From positions 868,001-932,000 of the forward strand of contig OZ251458.1 in NCBI GenBank assembly GCA_965242535.1: a stretch of 64,000 bases of DNA, written 5' to 3'. Positions 51,271-59,762 of this stretch are shown piece by piece. This DNA is from VXRD01 sp965242535. Lineage in GTDB: Bacteria; Latescibacterota; UBA2968. The notes under the pieces were generated by a model, which worked only from the letters and a program-made list of their open reading frames with translations, was not told the origin of the DNA and ran no database searches. Made by a program: the position numbers and the translations under genes. Numbering within the stretch: position 1 is the stretch's first letter; every line of letters starts with the position of its first letter.

Positions 51271-51796
51271 ATGAGAAAGGGGAATGACATGGTTATTTTT
51301 TTTCTTGCTTTCGCGCTGGCCTTATCGGCCTTGTCGCCGGTTCGCGTTGAGGCGTCCGATAGCTTGATGGTGGTGCATTTGGAGTATATTCGCAAAGATA
51401 TATCCGAAGTCAAAGCCGATATATCCAGACTCGAAACCGATATGGCTGAACTCAAAACCGATATGGCTGAACTCAAAACCGAAGTCAAAGAAGTCAAAGC
51501 CGATATATCCAGGCTCGAAACCGATATGGCCGAGCTCAAAGCCGATATGAACAGGCGTTTTGACGATGTAGATAAGCGCATTACTGCAAATACGGATCGG
51601 CTTTTTTTTATCCCCGATGGTCGTCATTACCGTAATCGGGGCCGTCATTACCGCAATCATCGGCGTCATGGTTTCAATATGGCTTGCGGTTAGGCCGGCA
51701 AAGGTGCCTAACGCCCCTGAACGTGCGCCGCGAATCGATGAGTCTTTAGAGACGCAAAGCGCGCCGTCCGAGCCTTCAATTGCCCCCCCGAGATAA
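51271..51796 (+). pseudogene. Coiled-coil membrane protein with a frameshift at a T8 run
   Basis: The frame from 51271 gives a signal/membrane segment (MVIFFLAFALALSALSPV) and a long heptad coiled coil with repeats ADISRLETDMAELKTDMAEL, then NRRFDDVDKRI. After DRLFF it turns into HYRNRGRHYRN, which is atypical. In the +1 frame from the ATG at 51617 the sequence continues as MVVITVIGAVITAIIGVMVS IWLAV, a clear membrane helix, to a stop at 51796. Deleting one T from the eight at 51602-51609 joins both. The original protein would be about 174 residues. The break could be a mutation, an assembly error or slippage. Confidence 0.7.
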
Positions 51797-51833
51797 CTCG
51801 AGATCACAACTCGAGTTTGGCGAGAAAGTCGCG

Positions 51834-52616
51834 ATGATCACATCCCAAACCCAGATCGATCCGGATGCTACACCTTACGGCGTGAAGCTCGCGTTGTTCG
51901 AAGGGCCGCTGGATCTCTTGCTCTTTCTCATCCGAAAAAATGAGATCGATATCTACGACATTCCCATTGCCGAAATTACGCGGCAATTTTTGGAGTACGT
52001 GGAGATCATGCAACGCCTCAACCTAGAGGTCGCCGGCGATTTTGTCGTGATGTCCGCCACGTTGATGCGGATCAAATCGCGCATGTTATTGCCTTCTGAT
52101 CCAGATGCCGATGAGGACGAGGGCGATCCCCGCGAGGAACTCGTGCGCCGCTTGTTGGAATACCAGCAATTTCGGGAGGTGGCCGCGTGGATGGACGATC
52201 AGCAGGCGGAATACCGCGATGTTTTTTATCGCGGGGCTTCGATGGATTTGGCAGATGTTCGGCAACGGCAAGCCGCAGAGGCAATGGGCTTTCGCCCCAT
52301 CAGCCTGTTCGAGTTGATCCGCGCATTTAAGCAGGCGATGGACGCCGCGCCGAAAATCGAGTTTCACGAGGTCACGCGGATCGATGTGACGACCGAAGAG
52401 CGCGCCGAATACGTGCTCGATGTCTTGACGCGACAAGGCCGCGTGCCGTTTTGCGACCTGATTGTGAACGTGCATCGCACGGTTGCCATCGTGACGTTTA
52501 TCGCCCTGCTCGAATTGATGAAAGACGGACAGATCGCGGTGCAGCAGGCCGGCGTAGATGGCGAAATTTGGGTGTATCCCCGCGATGCTTTCGAGGAGGT
52601 AGGCGCCGATGGCTGA
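51834..52616 (+). CDS. scpA: Segregation and condensation protein A
   Basis: A 260-residue ScpA kleisin: LALFEGPLDLLLFLIRKNEI and DIYDIPIAEITRQFLEYVEI at the N-terminus, LVMSATLMRIKSRMLLP-like VVMSATLMRIKSRMLLP, and a C-terminal winged helix (VALLELMKDGQI-like FIALLELMKDGQIAVQQ). It bridges the SMC heads in the chromosome condensation complex. Start at the ATG at 51834. It overlaps scpB by 8 bp. Confidence 0.95.
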   Translation: MITSQTQIDPDATPYGVKLALFEGPLDLLLFLIRKNEIDIYDIPIAEITRQFLEYVEIMQRLNLEVAGDFVVMSATLMRIKSRMLLPSDPDADEDEGDPREELVRRLLEYQQFREVAAWMDDQQAEYRDVFYRGASMDLADVRQRQAAEAMGFRPISLFELIRAFKQAMDAAPKIEFHEVTRIDVTTEERAEYVLDVLTRQGRVPFCDLIVNVHRTVAIVTFIALLELMKDGQIAVQQAGVDGEIWVYPRDAFEEVGADG

Positions 52617-53355
52617 CATGGACGACACGCGCATTGCGCGGTTGGCAACAGACGAAGATGCGCGCAACAAGGGCGTGGTCGAGGCGTTGTTGATCGCAGC
52701 CGACGATCCCTTGGGCGCGGCTCGCCTGTCTTCGGTTTTGGGCCCGCAGACCGGGGCGAGGGAAATTCGCGCGTACGTCGACGATCTCAATGACGAGTAC
52801 GCGCAGACGGGCCGCAGTTTTCGGATCGTGGAAGTCGCCGGTGGATTTCAACTGGCTGTACACGGCGAATTTGCGCCGTGGTTGCGGCAACTGATGCGCG
52901 AAAAAGCCGCGCCGCGCCTGTCCCAAGCGTCTTTGGAAACCCTCGCGATTTTGGCGTTTAAGCAACCCGTGACCAAAGCCGAAGTCGAGCATATTCGCGG
53001 CGTGTCCGTGGATGGGGTTTTGAGGCAGTTGATGGAAAAGGGCCTGATCCGCATTTCCGGGCGGTCGGACGCGCCGGGCAGGCCCCTGTTATACGGCACG
53101 ACGCGGGATTTTTTGAAGCATTTCGGCCTCAAGACCCTGTCCGATTTGCCCAAGATCCGCGAGTTGGAAGAATTGCTCCGCGAGGAAGAACAACGGGCAG
53201 CCGCAGGCGACGACAGCCCATTAGCGGAGGTGCTCAATGCCGATGGCGAAAACGCACGAGACGACCATGACAGAGCGTCTGAACCGGTTTCTGGCCCGAG
53301 CGGGAGTGGCGTCGCGCAGGGCGAGCGAGCGGCTCATCCAAACGGGCAGCGTTGA
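52609..53355 (+). CDS. scpB: Segregation and condensation protein B, extended C-terminus
   Basis: A 248-residue ScpB: VVEALLIAADDPLGAARLSS, FRIVEVAGGFQLAVHGEF, LSQASLETLAILAFKQPVTK, AEVEHIRGVSVDGVLRQL, GRPLLYGTTRDFLKHFGL. It forms a dimer of tandem winged helices that binds ScpA and SMC. Normal family members end shortly after LPKIRELEELL. Here about 50 further acidic, low-complexity residues are read through the start of the next gene, an overlap of 119 bp in another frame. An ancestral stop was probably lost. Confidence 0.95.
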   Translation: MADMDDTRIARLATDEDARNKGVVEALLIAADDPLGAARLSSVLGPQTGAREIRAYVDDLNDEYAQTGRSFRIVEVAGGFQLAVHGEFAPWLRQLMREKAAPRLSQASLETLAILAFKQPVTKAEVEHIRGVSVDGVLRQLMEKGLIRISGRSDAPGRPLLYGTTRDFLKHFGLKTLSDLPKIRELEELLREEEQRAAAGDDSPLAEVLNADGENARDDHDRASEPVSGPSGSGVAQGERAAHPNGQR

Positions 53356-54013
53356 AATCAACGGCGCGGTCGCAACGCATCCGGGCACGCGGGTCGATCC
53401 GGATGTCGACCGCGTGTGTGTCCACGGTCAACCGGTGCGTGCGGTTGACCGCCAAACGTATGTCTTGTTGCACAAACCCCCTGGATATCTGGTGTCGGCA
53501 CGCGATCCGCATCATGCCCGAACGATTTACGAATTGTTGCGCGGCATCGATGCGCGGATTTTTCCGGCTGGTCGGCTCGATCTGGATACCCGCGGGGTTT
53601 TGTTGTTGACGGATGATGGCGATCTGGCGTTTCGCCTGACCCATCCGCGCTACCGCGTGGAGAAAGTCTATCGCGCATGGGTGCGCGGCCATCCCCATGT
53701 CGCGGCTTTGACCGCGTTGCGAAAAGGCGTCGCGCTCGACGAGGGCGTGTCCGCTCCGGCACGAGTTCGGGTTGTGCGCGAGAGGAATGGCGATGCGGAG
53801 TTGGAGTTGGTGTTGCACGAGGGCCGAAAGCGACAGGTAAAACAGATGTGCGCGGCCGTGGGCTATCGCGTGCAATCCCTGACGCGCACGCACTTTGCCG
53901 GCCTGACGACCCGCCGGATCCGACAAGGCCAATGGCGACATCTGACGCAGGCGGAAATCAAAAGACTGCGGGAACAGGTCGGGCTGGCTGAAACAACCAC
54001 AGCACAGGCGTAG
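53237..54013 (+). CDS. RsuA/RluB-family rRNA pseudouridine synthase
   Basis: A 258-residue protein with an S4 RNA-binding domain (RLNRFLARAGVASRRASERL) and the catalytic domain: KPPGYLVSARDP, AGRLDLDTRGVLLLTDDGDL with the catalytic aspartate, KVYRAWVRG, and LHEGRKRQVKQMCAAVGY. It isomerises a uridine in ribosomal RNA. Start at the ATG at 53237, which has GGAGG six bases upstream, even though this lies deep inside scpB. An alternative ATG at 53267 lacks such a site. Follows scpA-scpB as in many genomes. Confidence 0.93.
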   Translation: MPMAKTHETTMTERLNRFLARAGVASRRASERLIQTGSVEINGAVATHPGTRVDPDVDRVCVHGQPVRAVDRQTYVLLHKPPGYLVSARDPHHARTIYELLRGIDARIFPAGRLDLDTRGVLLLTDDGDLAFRLTHPRYRVEKVYRAWVRGHPHVAALTALRKGVALDEGVSAPARVRVVRERNGDAELELVLHEGRKRQVKQMCAAVGYRVQSLTRTHFAGLTTRRIRQGQWRHLTQAEIKRLREQVGLAETTTAQA

Positions 54014-54068
54014 CCTACGACGGTCGAAGCGAGTATGAACGCCGATGAAAAGCGAAGGGCAACCGCAG

Positions 54069-54779
54069 ATGACGCAGATGAAACGCAAAAACGGCATTGT
54101 CATTGCGATAGATGGGCCGGCGGGATCGGGCAAGAGCGCGACGGCGCGGCGCGTGGCGCGTAAAATGGGCTATGGGTATTTGGACACCGGGGCGATGTAT
54201 CGCGCCGTGGGGTTGGCGGCATTGCGGCGCGGGGTCGATCTCGACGACGCGGAGGGGATCGCCGCACTGGGCCGGGTGCTCGACATTGCGTTTGAAACGC
54301 GGGATGGGCAGGGGCAAACCCTGCTCGATGGTGAAAATATTTCCGATGCCATTCGCACGTCCGAAGTTTCGCAGGCCGCGTCTCGCGTGGCCGTCCATTC
54401 GGGCGTGCGCGAGGTGCTCGTCGCGCGACAGCGGGACATGGGCAAAGATGGGGGCATCGTTTTGGAGGGCCGCGATACGGGCACGGCGATTTTTCCAGAT
54501 GCGGAATTGAAAATTTTTTTGGTTGCCGATCCCGCCGAGCGCGCACGCCGCCGGCTCAAAGACTTGGAACGGGCGGGCGAGTCCGCCGATTTCGAGTCGT
54601 TATTGACCGATATTCACACGCGCGATGCCCGCGACCGACAAACGCAGTTGCAACGCGGGCCATGGCCTGCCCCCGATGCGATGCGTATCGACACCACGAA
54701 ATTGTCGATGGAAGAACAAGTGGATCGGATTGTGGCGCTTGCCCGAGAGGCAAATGGACGAATCAACGGAACGGGATAA
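54069..54779 (+). CDS. cmk: Cytidylate kinase
   Basis: A 236-residue CMP/dCMP kinase: P-loop AIDGPAGSGKSATARRVA, YLDTGAMYRAVGLAAL, the EGRDTGTAIFPDAELKIFL block, and ARRRLKDLE with RDARDRQTQLQRGPWPA. It phosphorylates CMP and dCMP. I chose the ATG at 54069 (MTQMKRKNGIV), which has AAGGG about ten bases upstream; an in-frame ATG at 54045 would add eight residues. cmk-plsC-rpsA is a common gene order; dispersed repeat copy C now lies between cmk and plsC. Confidence 0.95.
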   Translation: MTQMKRKNGIVIAIDGPAGSGKSATARRVARKMGYGYLDTGAMYRAVGLAALRRGVDLDDAEGIAALGRVLDIAFETRDGQGQTLLDGENISDAIRTSEVSQAASRVAVHSGVREVLVARQRDMGKDGGIVLEGRDTGTAIFPDAELKIFLVADPAERARRRLKDLERAGESADFESLLTDIHTRDARDRQTQLQRGPWPAPDAMRIDTTKLSMEEQVDRIVALAREANGRINGTG

Positions 54780-54834
54780 AGCCAGTCGCTGAACGGATCG
54801 GGGGATCGCCCTGTCGTATCCCAGGCTCGTTTAT

Positions 54835-55240
54835 TACTTTGTAAATTAAATAATTATGAATTTCAATTTTTCAAGAGCGTGACGGACGGGATGCCGTACA
54901 TCCAATAAGCCATCGCCCAACATGCCATCCCAAAAGCCCATCAAACAAAGCCATCACGCACAGCGCGCAAGTCCGTCTCGCAACCCACATCCCTCTTGCA
55001 ACCCACCTTACAGGCTGACGCATGTCGTTCTCTTACAAAAGCGCTTTGCGCTGTGCCTAGCCCCTCGGCGTATGAGAGCGGCATTTTTTGCTTACTTTTT
55101 TTTGCTGTTGAAAAAAAGTAAGTCGCCGAAGGCATCGAAGGCAACCCACGATGCTTTCGGACCAAACGTGTTAGAAAAGCGAGCAATATTGGCGCTGATT
55201 TGTGCGTATCAAAATTGAGAATAACTTGATTTACAGAGTA
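54835..55240 (+). mobile_element. ~410-bp dispersed repeat, copy C
   Basis: 406 bp from TACTTTG to CAGAGTA, closely matching copy B throughout. Left end TTTGTAAATTAAATAATTAT; right end complement TACTCTGTAAATCAAGTTAT. The central hairpin is CTTACTTTTTTT/AAAAAAAGTAAG at 55091-55122, with a C-to-T and the matching G-to-A change relative to copy B. It starts 55 bp after the cmk stop and is non-coding. Confidence 0.88.
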
Positions 55241-55386
55241 GTTATGGTCGCATCTCGAAAGTATTCAGAGCCTACGCGAGAACGCTTTCCCGTGCGATCT
55301 TCAACGGTCGGTGTACGACCTCGCCCTGGGCGAACGGAGCCGTTTGGTCAGTTTATAGACGGAGCGCGGGGCGTGATTTTTTTAGG

Positions 55387-56064
55387 ATGGCGCGAATGAC
55401 ATTTTATCGCTTATGCTGGTGGCTGGCCTACGGCTTGGTCGGTTGCGCGTTCCGGTTGCGCGTTGAGGGGGAGCGTCATATTCCCCGATCTGGCGCGGTG
55501 ATTTTGGCGGCCAATCATCGGTCTTTGGTCGATCCCGTCATTATTGGGGTTGCCACAGGGCGCGAACTTTGGTATCTTGCCAAGGCCGAACTCTTTGCGA
55601 TTCCGGCGTTGGAAAAGTTGATTCGCAAGTTGCACGCCATGCCCGTCGATCGGCGGCGGGGCGACCGCAGCGCGTTGTTGGCTTGGACGAAAATTTTGCA
55701 AAGCGGCAATCCCGTGCTCATCTTTCCCGAGGGCACGCGCAACAAAGGCCCCGGGTTCTTGCGTCCCAAGGCGGGTGTCGGCATGCTGGTGTATCGCACG
55801 CAGGCCCCTGTCGTACCCGTGTATATTTCGGGTACGGCGAATATCTGGAAGACGATGCTCGGCATGGATCGGTTGCAAGTGCGGTTTGGCGAGCCCGTTC
55901 AATTTCCCACCGAGCACTTGCCCGATAGGCGTCGAGATGCCTACCATTTTATCAGCCATGAGGTGATGCGTCACCTCGCAATTCTCGAGCGGATGCGGCG
56001 GAAAGCCGGCACGGTCGCACCCGCTTCTCGCAGTGGATCACCAAGCGGTGTCGGCACACTTTGA
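55387..56064 (+). CDS. plsC: 1-acyl-sn-glycerol-3-phosphate acyltransferase
   Basis: A 225-residue PlsC with an N-terminal membrane helix (LCWWLAYGLVGCAFRL). Motif 1 HX4D is in AANHRSLVDPVIIG, motif 2 in MPVDRRRGDRSALL, motif 3 in LIFPEGTRNKGPGF and motif 4 in VPVYISGT. It makes phosphatidate from lysophosphatidate at the inner membrane. The gene is 14 bp before rpsA. The 150-bp gap upstream, after repeat copy C, holds no recognised feature. Confidence 0.94.
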   Translation: MARMTFYRLCWWLAYGLVGCAFRLRVEGERHIPRSGAVILAANHRSLVDPVIIGVATGRELWYLAKAELFAIPALEKLIRKLHAMPVDRRRGDRSALLAWTKILQSGNPVLIFPEGTRNKGPGFLRPKAGVGMLVYRTQAPVVPVYISGTANIWKTMLGMDRLQVRFGEPVQFPTEHLPDRRRDAYHFISHEVMRHLAILERMRRKAGTVAPASRSGSPSGVGTL

Positions 56065-56078
56065 AAGGAAGCACGAGT

Positions 56079-58163
56079 ATGGCAGTCAATACCCTTCCCT
56101 CGCCCGAAGAAGCTCTCGCCGCGCTGGATGAACGCGATGAGCGCGAATACAGCGATGCGGAACGCGATGAAATGATGGAGCTCTACGAAGACACGTTCGA
56201 GACCATCGAGCAGGGCGAAATTGTGACGGGCACGGTGTTGTCCATCCACGACAACGCGGTGTTGATCGATATCGGGTTCAAGTCCGAGGGCGTGATTACC
56301 CTCTCCGAATTTGGGGACCCGCCCGCGATTGAAGAGGGCGATGAGGTCGAGGTCTTTTTGGAAAGCATCGAAGATCAAGAAGGCCAGGTGGTGCTGTCCA
56401 AGACCAAAGCCGATTTTATGCGGGTGTGGGATCGCATCAAAGACGCGTACGATACGGATCAAATTATCGAAGGCCGGTTGGTGCGCCGAATCAAGGGCGG
56501 CATCGTGGTCGATCTGTTCGGCGTGGATGCGTTTTTGCCCGGCTCGCAAATCGACCTCAAACAGGTCAAAAATTTCGATCGCTTTATCGGCGAGGTGTTC
56601 CCGTTTCGCATCATCAAGCTCAACAAAAATCGCCGAAATATCGTGGTTTCCCGCCGCGTGGTGCTCGAAGAGGAACGCGCGCGGTTGCGTAAGCAGATTC
56701 TCGCCACATTGGAAATCGGGCAAATCCGCGAGGGCACGGTCAAAAACATCACGGACTTTGGCGCGTTTATCGACTTGGGCGGCTTGGACGGGTTGTTGCA
56801 CATCACGGATATCGCCTGGGGCCGGATCGGGCATCCCTCTGAAGAGTTGTCCATCGGGCAGGAGATCGAGGTGCAGGTGCTCAATTTCGACGCGGAGCGC
56901 GAGCGCATTTCCCTGGGCCTGAAGCAGTTGCAAGACCATCCCTGGAAAGGCGTGTCTGACCGATATACCGTGGATGACAAGGTGCTGGGCAAGGTGGTCA
57001 GCATTACGGATTACGGCGCGTTTGTCGAGTTGGAACAAGGCGTCGAGGGCCTGGTACACATTTCGGAAATGTCGTGGACGCAGCACATCCGCCATCCCTC
57101 CAAATTGGTCGCAACCGGCGATGAGGTCGAGGTGGTGGTCTTGCGCGTGGACGAGGAAGGTCAAAAGATCTCGCTGGGTCTCAAGCAGGTGCAACCGGAT
57201 CCGTGGGAGTCCCTGGATATCAAGTACCCGGCCGGCGTGCCACTTCGAGGCGTGGTGCGGAATTTGACCAATTTTGGCGCGTTTGTCGAAATTGAAGAGG
57301 GGATCGACGGGCTGGTGCATATTTCCGATATGTCGTGGACGAAGCGCATTCGCCATCCGAGCGAGGTGATTAAAAAGGGCGCGGAATTGGATGTTATCGT
57401 GCTCAATATCGACAAGGATCGCAAGCGCATCTCGTTGGGACACAAGCAGACCATTGAAAATCCCTGGCCCGCGCTGGCCGTGACCTACGCCGTGGGCAAT
57501 ACCGTGAACGGCCGCATTTCGCACATGCTCGAACGCGGGGTGGTGGTCGAGCTCGAAGGCCAAGTCGAGGGATTGGTGCCCATCTCCCAACTGGGCATTG
57601 GCGACCTGAAACGCCCGGACGAATACTTCGCAGAAGGCGACGAGTTGCCGCTGAAAGTCGTGGAATTTGACGAAGATCAAAAGAAAATCGTGCTGAGTGT
57701 GAAAGAGCGGTTGCGCGATGCCGAGCAAGACGAAATCGACGCGTTTCTCGCGGCATATCCCAGACGCAAAGCCAAAGAGGATGAGCCAAAGGAGAAGGCA
57801 GAGGACGGTCGCGCAGAGGAGAAAGCAGAGGAAGTGAAAGCCGAGGACGGTCGCGCAAAGGAGAAAACAGAGGAAGTGAAAGCCGAAGAAGTGAAAGCCG
57901 AAGAAGTGAAAGCGGAGAAAGTGGAAGCAGAGAAAGTGGAAGCGGAGGCCGAAGGGGAAGCAGAGGCCGAAGTGGAAGCAGAAGCAGGTGAGGCAACGGA
58001 TGAATCCAAAGATAGCAAAGTGAAAGCAGAGGCCGAAGTGAAAGCGGAGGCCGAAGTGAAAGCCGAAGAAGTGGAAGCGGAAGCCGAAGAGAAAGCAGAG
58101 GCTAAAGCGGAAGCGGGAGCAGGTGAGGCAACGGATGAATCCGAAGATAGCAAAGAGGCGTAA
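56079..58163 (+). CDS. rpsA: 30S ribosomal protein S1 with long acidic/lysine repeat tail
   Basis: A 694-residue S1. Six S1 (OB-fold) domains can be followed from about residue 45 to 560; the last four have the clearest signatures (GTVKNITDFGAFIDLGGLDG, GKVVSITDYGAFVELEQGVE, GVVRNLTNFGAFVEIEEGID, GRISHMLERGVVVELEGQVE). It binds mRNA at the small subunit. The final ~125 residues are low-complexity K/A/E/V repeats such as AEEVKAEEVKAEKVEAEKVE and two GEATDES segments. Ribosome site GAAAGGA before the ATG. The tail is far longer than usual for S1 and probably disordered. Confidence 0.96.
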   Translation: MAVNTLPSPEEALAALDERDEREYSDAERDEMMELYEDTFETIEQGEIVTGTVLSIHDNAVLIDIGFKSEGVITLSEFGDPPAIEEGDEVEVFLESIEDQEGQVVLSKTKADFMRVWDRIKDAYDTDQIIEGRLVRRIKGGIVVDLFGVDAFLPGSQIDLKQVKNFDRFIGEVFPFRIIKLNKNRRNIVVSRRVVLEEERARLRKQILATLEIGQIREGTVKNITDFGAFIDLGGLDGLLHITDIAWGRIGHPSEELSIGQEIEVQVLNFDAERERISLGLKQLQDHPWKGVSDRYTVDDKVLGKVVSITDYGAFVELEQGVEGLVHISEMSWTQHIRHPSKLVATGDEVEVVVLRVDEEGQKISLGLKQVQPDPWESLDIKYPAGVPLRGVVRNLTNFGAFVEIEEGIDGLVHISDMSWTKRIRHPSEVIKKGAELDVIVLNIDKDRKRISLGHKQTIENPWPALAVTYAVGNTVNGRISHMLERGVVVELEGQVEGLVPISQLGIGDLKRPDEYFAEGDELPLKVVEFDEDQKKIVLSVKERLRDAEQDEIDAFLAAYPRRKAKEDEPKEKAEDGRAEEKAEEVKAEDGRAKEKTEEVKAEEVKAEEVKAEKVEAEKVEAEAEGEAEAEVEAEAGEATDESKDSKVKAEAEVKAEAEVKAEEVEAEAEEKAEAKAEAGAGEATDESEDSKEA

Positions 58164-58189
58164 TCCTGCGGCAAAGACATGATCTGGGC

Positions 58190-58254
58190 TCCTCGCGCCC
58201 GTGCCGAGGAGGATTCTGACAAAGCGTTGGGGCATTCGTCTCAACGCTTTGTCG
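58190..58254 (+). terminator. Two consecutive hairpins between rpsA and mtaB
   Basis: Hairpin 1 is CTCCTCG (58190-58196)/CGAGGAG (58206-58212). Hairpin 2 has a perfect 12-bp stem GACAAAGCGTTG (58219-58230)/CAACGCTTTGTC (58243-58254) with a 12-nt loop. No T-run follows the second, so it may be a processing or attenuation structure rather than a plain terminator. mtaB starts 12 bp after it. Confidence 0.6.
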
Positions 58255-58266
58255 TTTCAAGGGGGA

Positions 58267-59589
58267 ATGGCTATGCGCGATCAAAAGACCGTGGCGTTTT
58301 ACACGCTCGGATGCAAGCTCAATACCTACGACACGCAGTGGTATGCCGAGCAATTTGCGGCACGGGGGTACCGCGAGGTGGCCTTTGGCGAAGTGGCCGA
58401 TGTCACGGTGGTCAATACGTGTACCGTGACCGGGCAAGGCGACGCGCAGTCGCGCAAGGCATTGCGTAGGGCGCATCGGCTTTCGCCCGAGGGCACGGTC
58501 GTAGCCGTGGGGTGCTATGCCCAAACCGATCCGGATGCCCTGTCTCAAATGCCGGAAGTCGATTTGGTGGTCGGCACGGCCGAGCGCGTGCAACTTTTGG
58601 ATTTGATCAACGACACCTGTTCGTTGGGCCGAACCTTTGTCACGCGCAGTCGCACGGCTGATTTTCAGGATATGGATATTTACAATTTTGGCGGGCGCGC
58701 GCGGGCCTTTGTCAAAATCCAAGAGGGGTGCAACGAGTTTTGCTCGTTCTGCATCATTCCGTTTGCGCGCGGGCGCAGTCGCAGCCGCACGTTGCAAAGC
58801 GCGGTGTCGCAGGTGGAGAAGTTGGTGGATGCGGGCTATCGCGAGGTGGTGCTGACCGGGGTGCATATCGGGGATTACGGCGCGGATTTGGATGCGTGCG
58901 CGTTGTTGCAGGTGCTCGAGGCTGTGGAGCAGATCGACGGATTGGAACGCTTTCGCGTCAGTTCTATCGAAGCCACGTACGTCACCGATGAGATGATCGA
59001 CTTTTTCGCGGCGAGCCAGAAATTTTGCCGGCATTTGCACATCCCCTTGCAAAGCGGGGACAATGGCATACTCGAGGCGATGCGCCGCCCCTACACGCGG
59101 GAGCAATATATCGCGCTGATCGAAAAGGCGGCCGACCGCATGCCCGATGTGGGCATTGGCGGCGACGTGATGGTGGGCTTTCCCGGCGAGTCGGACGCGG
59201 CGTTTCAAAATACGCGCGATTTGATCGCCCATCATCCCATGACGTATCTGCACGTATTTCCGTATTCCCCGCGCGGCAAAACGCCCGCGGCGCGCATGAA
59301 AAATCAGGTCGATCCCCAAGTGAAAAAGCGACGCGGCGCGATCCTCCGCAAATTGGGGCAACAAAAGGTGGCGGCATTCCAAGCGCGGTTCATCGGACAA
59401 ACCCTGCCGGTGCTGTTTGAAAACCGTAGCAACGGGCAATTCTTACAAGGGCTGACCGACAATTACATCCGCGTGCTCGCGCCCGGCCCCGATGCTGCGT
59501 GCGAACAGATCGCGGATGCGCGCTTGCAACGAATCGAAGATGGCGTGGTCATCGGCGAGTTGACGGGGTTTGAGCGCAGTTGGAAATGA
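58267..59589 (+). CDS. mtaB: tRNA t6A37 methylthiotransferase MtaB
   Basis: A 440-residue radical-SAM methylthiotransferase. The N-terminal MTTase domain has three cluster cysteines (YTLGCKLNTYDTQWYAEQFA, VVNTCTVTGQGDAQSR, AVGCYAQTDP). The SAM cluster motif is CNEFCSFCIIPFARG, and HIPLQSGDNGILEAMRR with GGDVMVGFPGESD follow, then a TRAM-like C-terminus. It adds a methylthio group to t6A37 of ANN-reading tRNAs. The N-terminal pattern (LGCKLN, then TCTVT) is that of MtaB rather than MiaB or RimO. Start at the ATG at 58267, preceded by GGGGGA. Confidence 0.94.
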   Translation: MAMRDQKTVAFYTLGCKLNTYDTQWYAEQFAARGYREVAFGEVADVTVVNTCTVTGQGDAQSRKALRRAHRLSPEGTVVAVGCYAQTDPDALSQMPEVDLVVGTAERVQLLDLINDTCSLGRTFVTRSRTADFQDMDIYNFGGRARAFVKIQEGCNEFCSFCIIPFARGRSRSRTLQSAVSQVEKLVDAGYREVVLTGVHIGDYGADLDACALLQVLEAVEQIDGLERFRVSSIEATYVTDEMIDFFAASQKFCRHLHIPLQSGDNGILEAMRRPYTREQYIALIEKAADRMPDVGIGGDVMVGFPGESDAAFQNTRDLIAHHPMTYLHVFPYSPRGKTPAARMKNQVDPQVKKRRGAILRKLGQQKVAAFQARFIGQTLPVLFENRSNGQFLQGLTDNYIRVLAPGPDAACEQIADARLQRIEDGVVIGELTGFERSWK

Positions 59590-59762
59590 CCCTGACGGTC
59601 GCGCCGCACGGCGCCATAGGTGACGTCGGTGCTGTCGGTAGCATTAATCTATGGCAGATAGATGTGGCGAAGGGAAGTCGCTAAAAAAGCGTGTGGGATT
59701 GGGCGCATTGGCACCTCCCACTTGTTTTGATTCTCCGCGCTCCCCAGCGTATTTTGCGAGCT

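Noticed and set aside
55971..58244. 757-residue open frame antisense to rpsA
   Set aside because: It mirrors the S1 gene and its repetitive tail; composition is F/H/C-rich repeats without domain logic. S1 on the plus strand explains the region.
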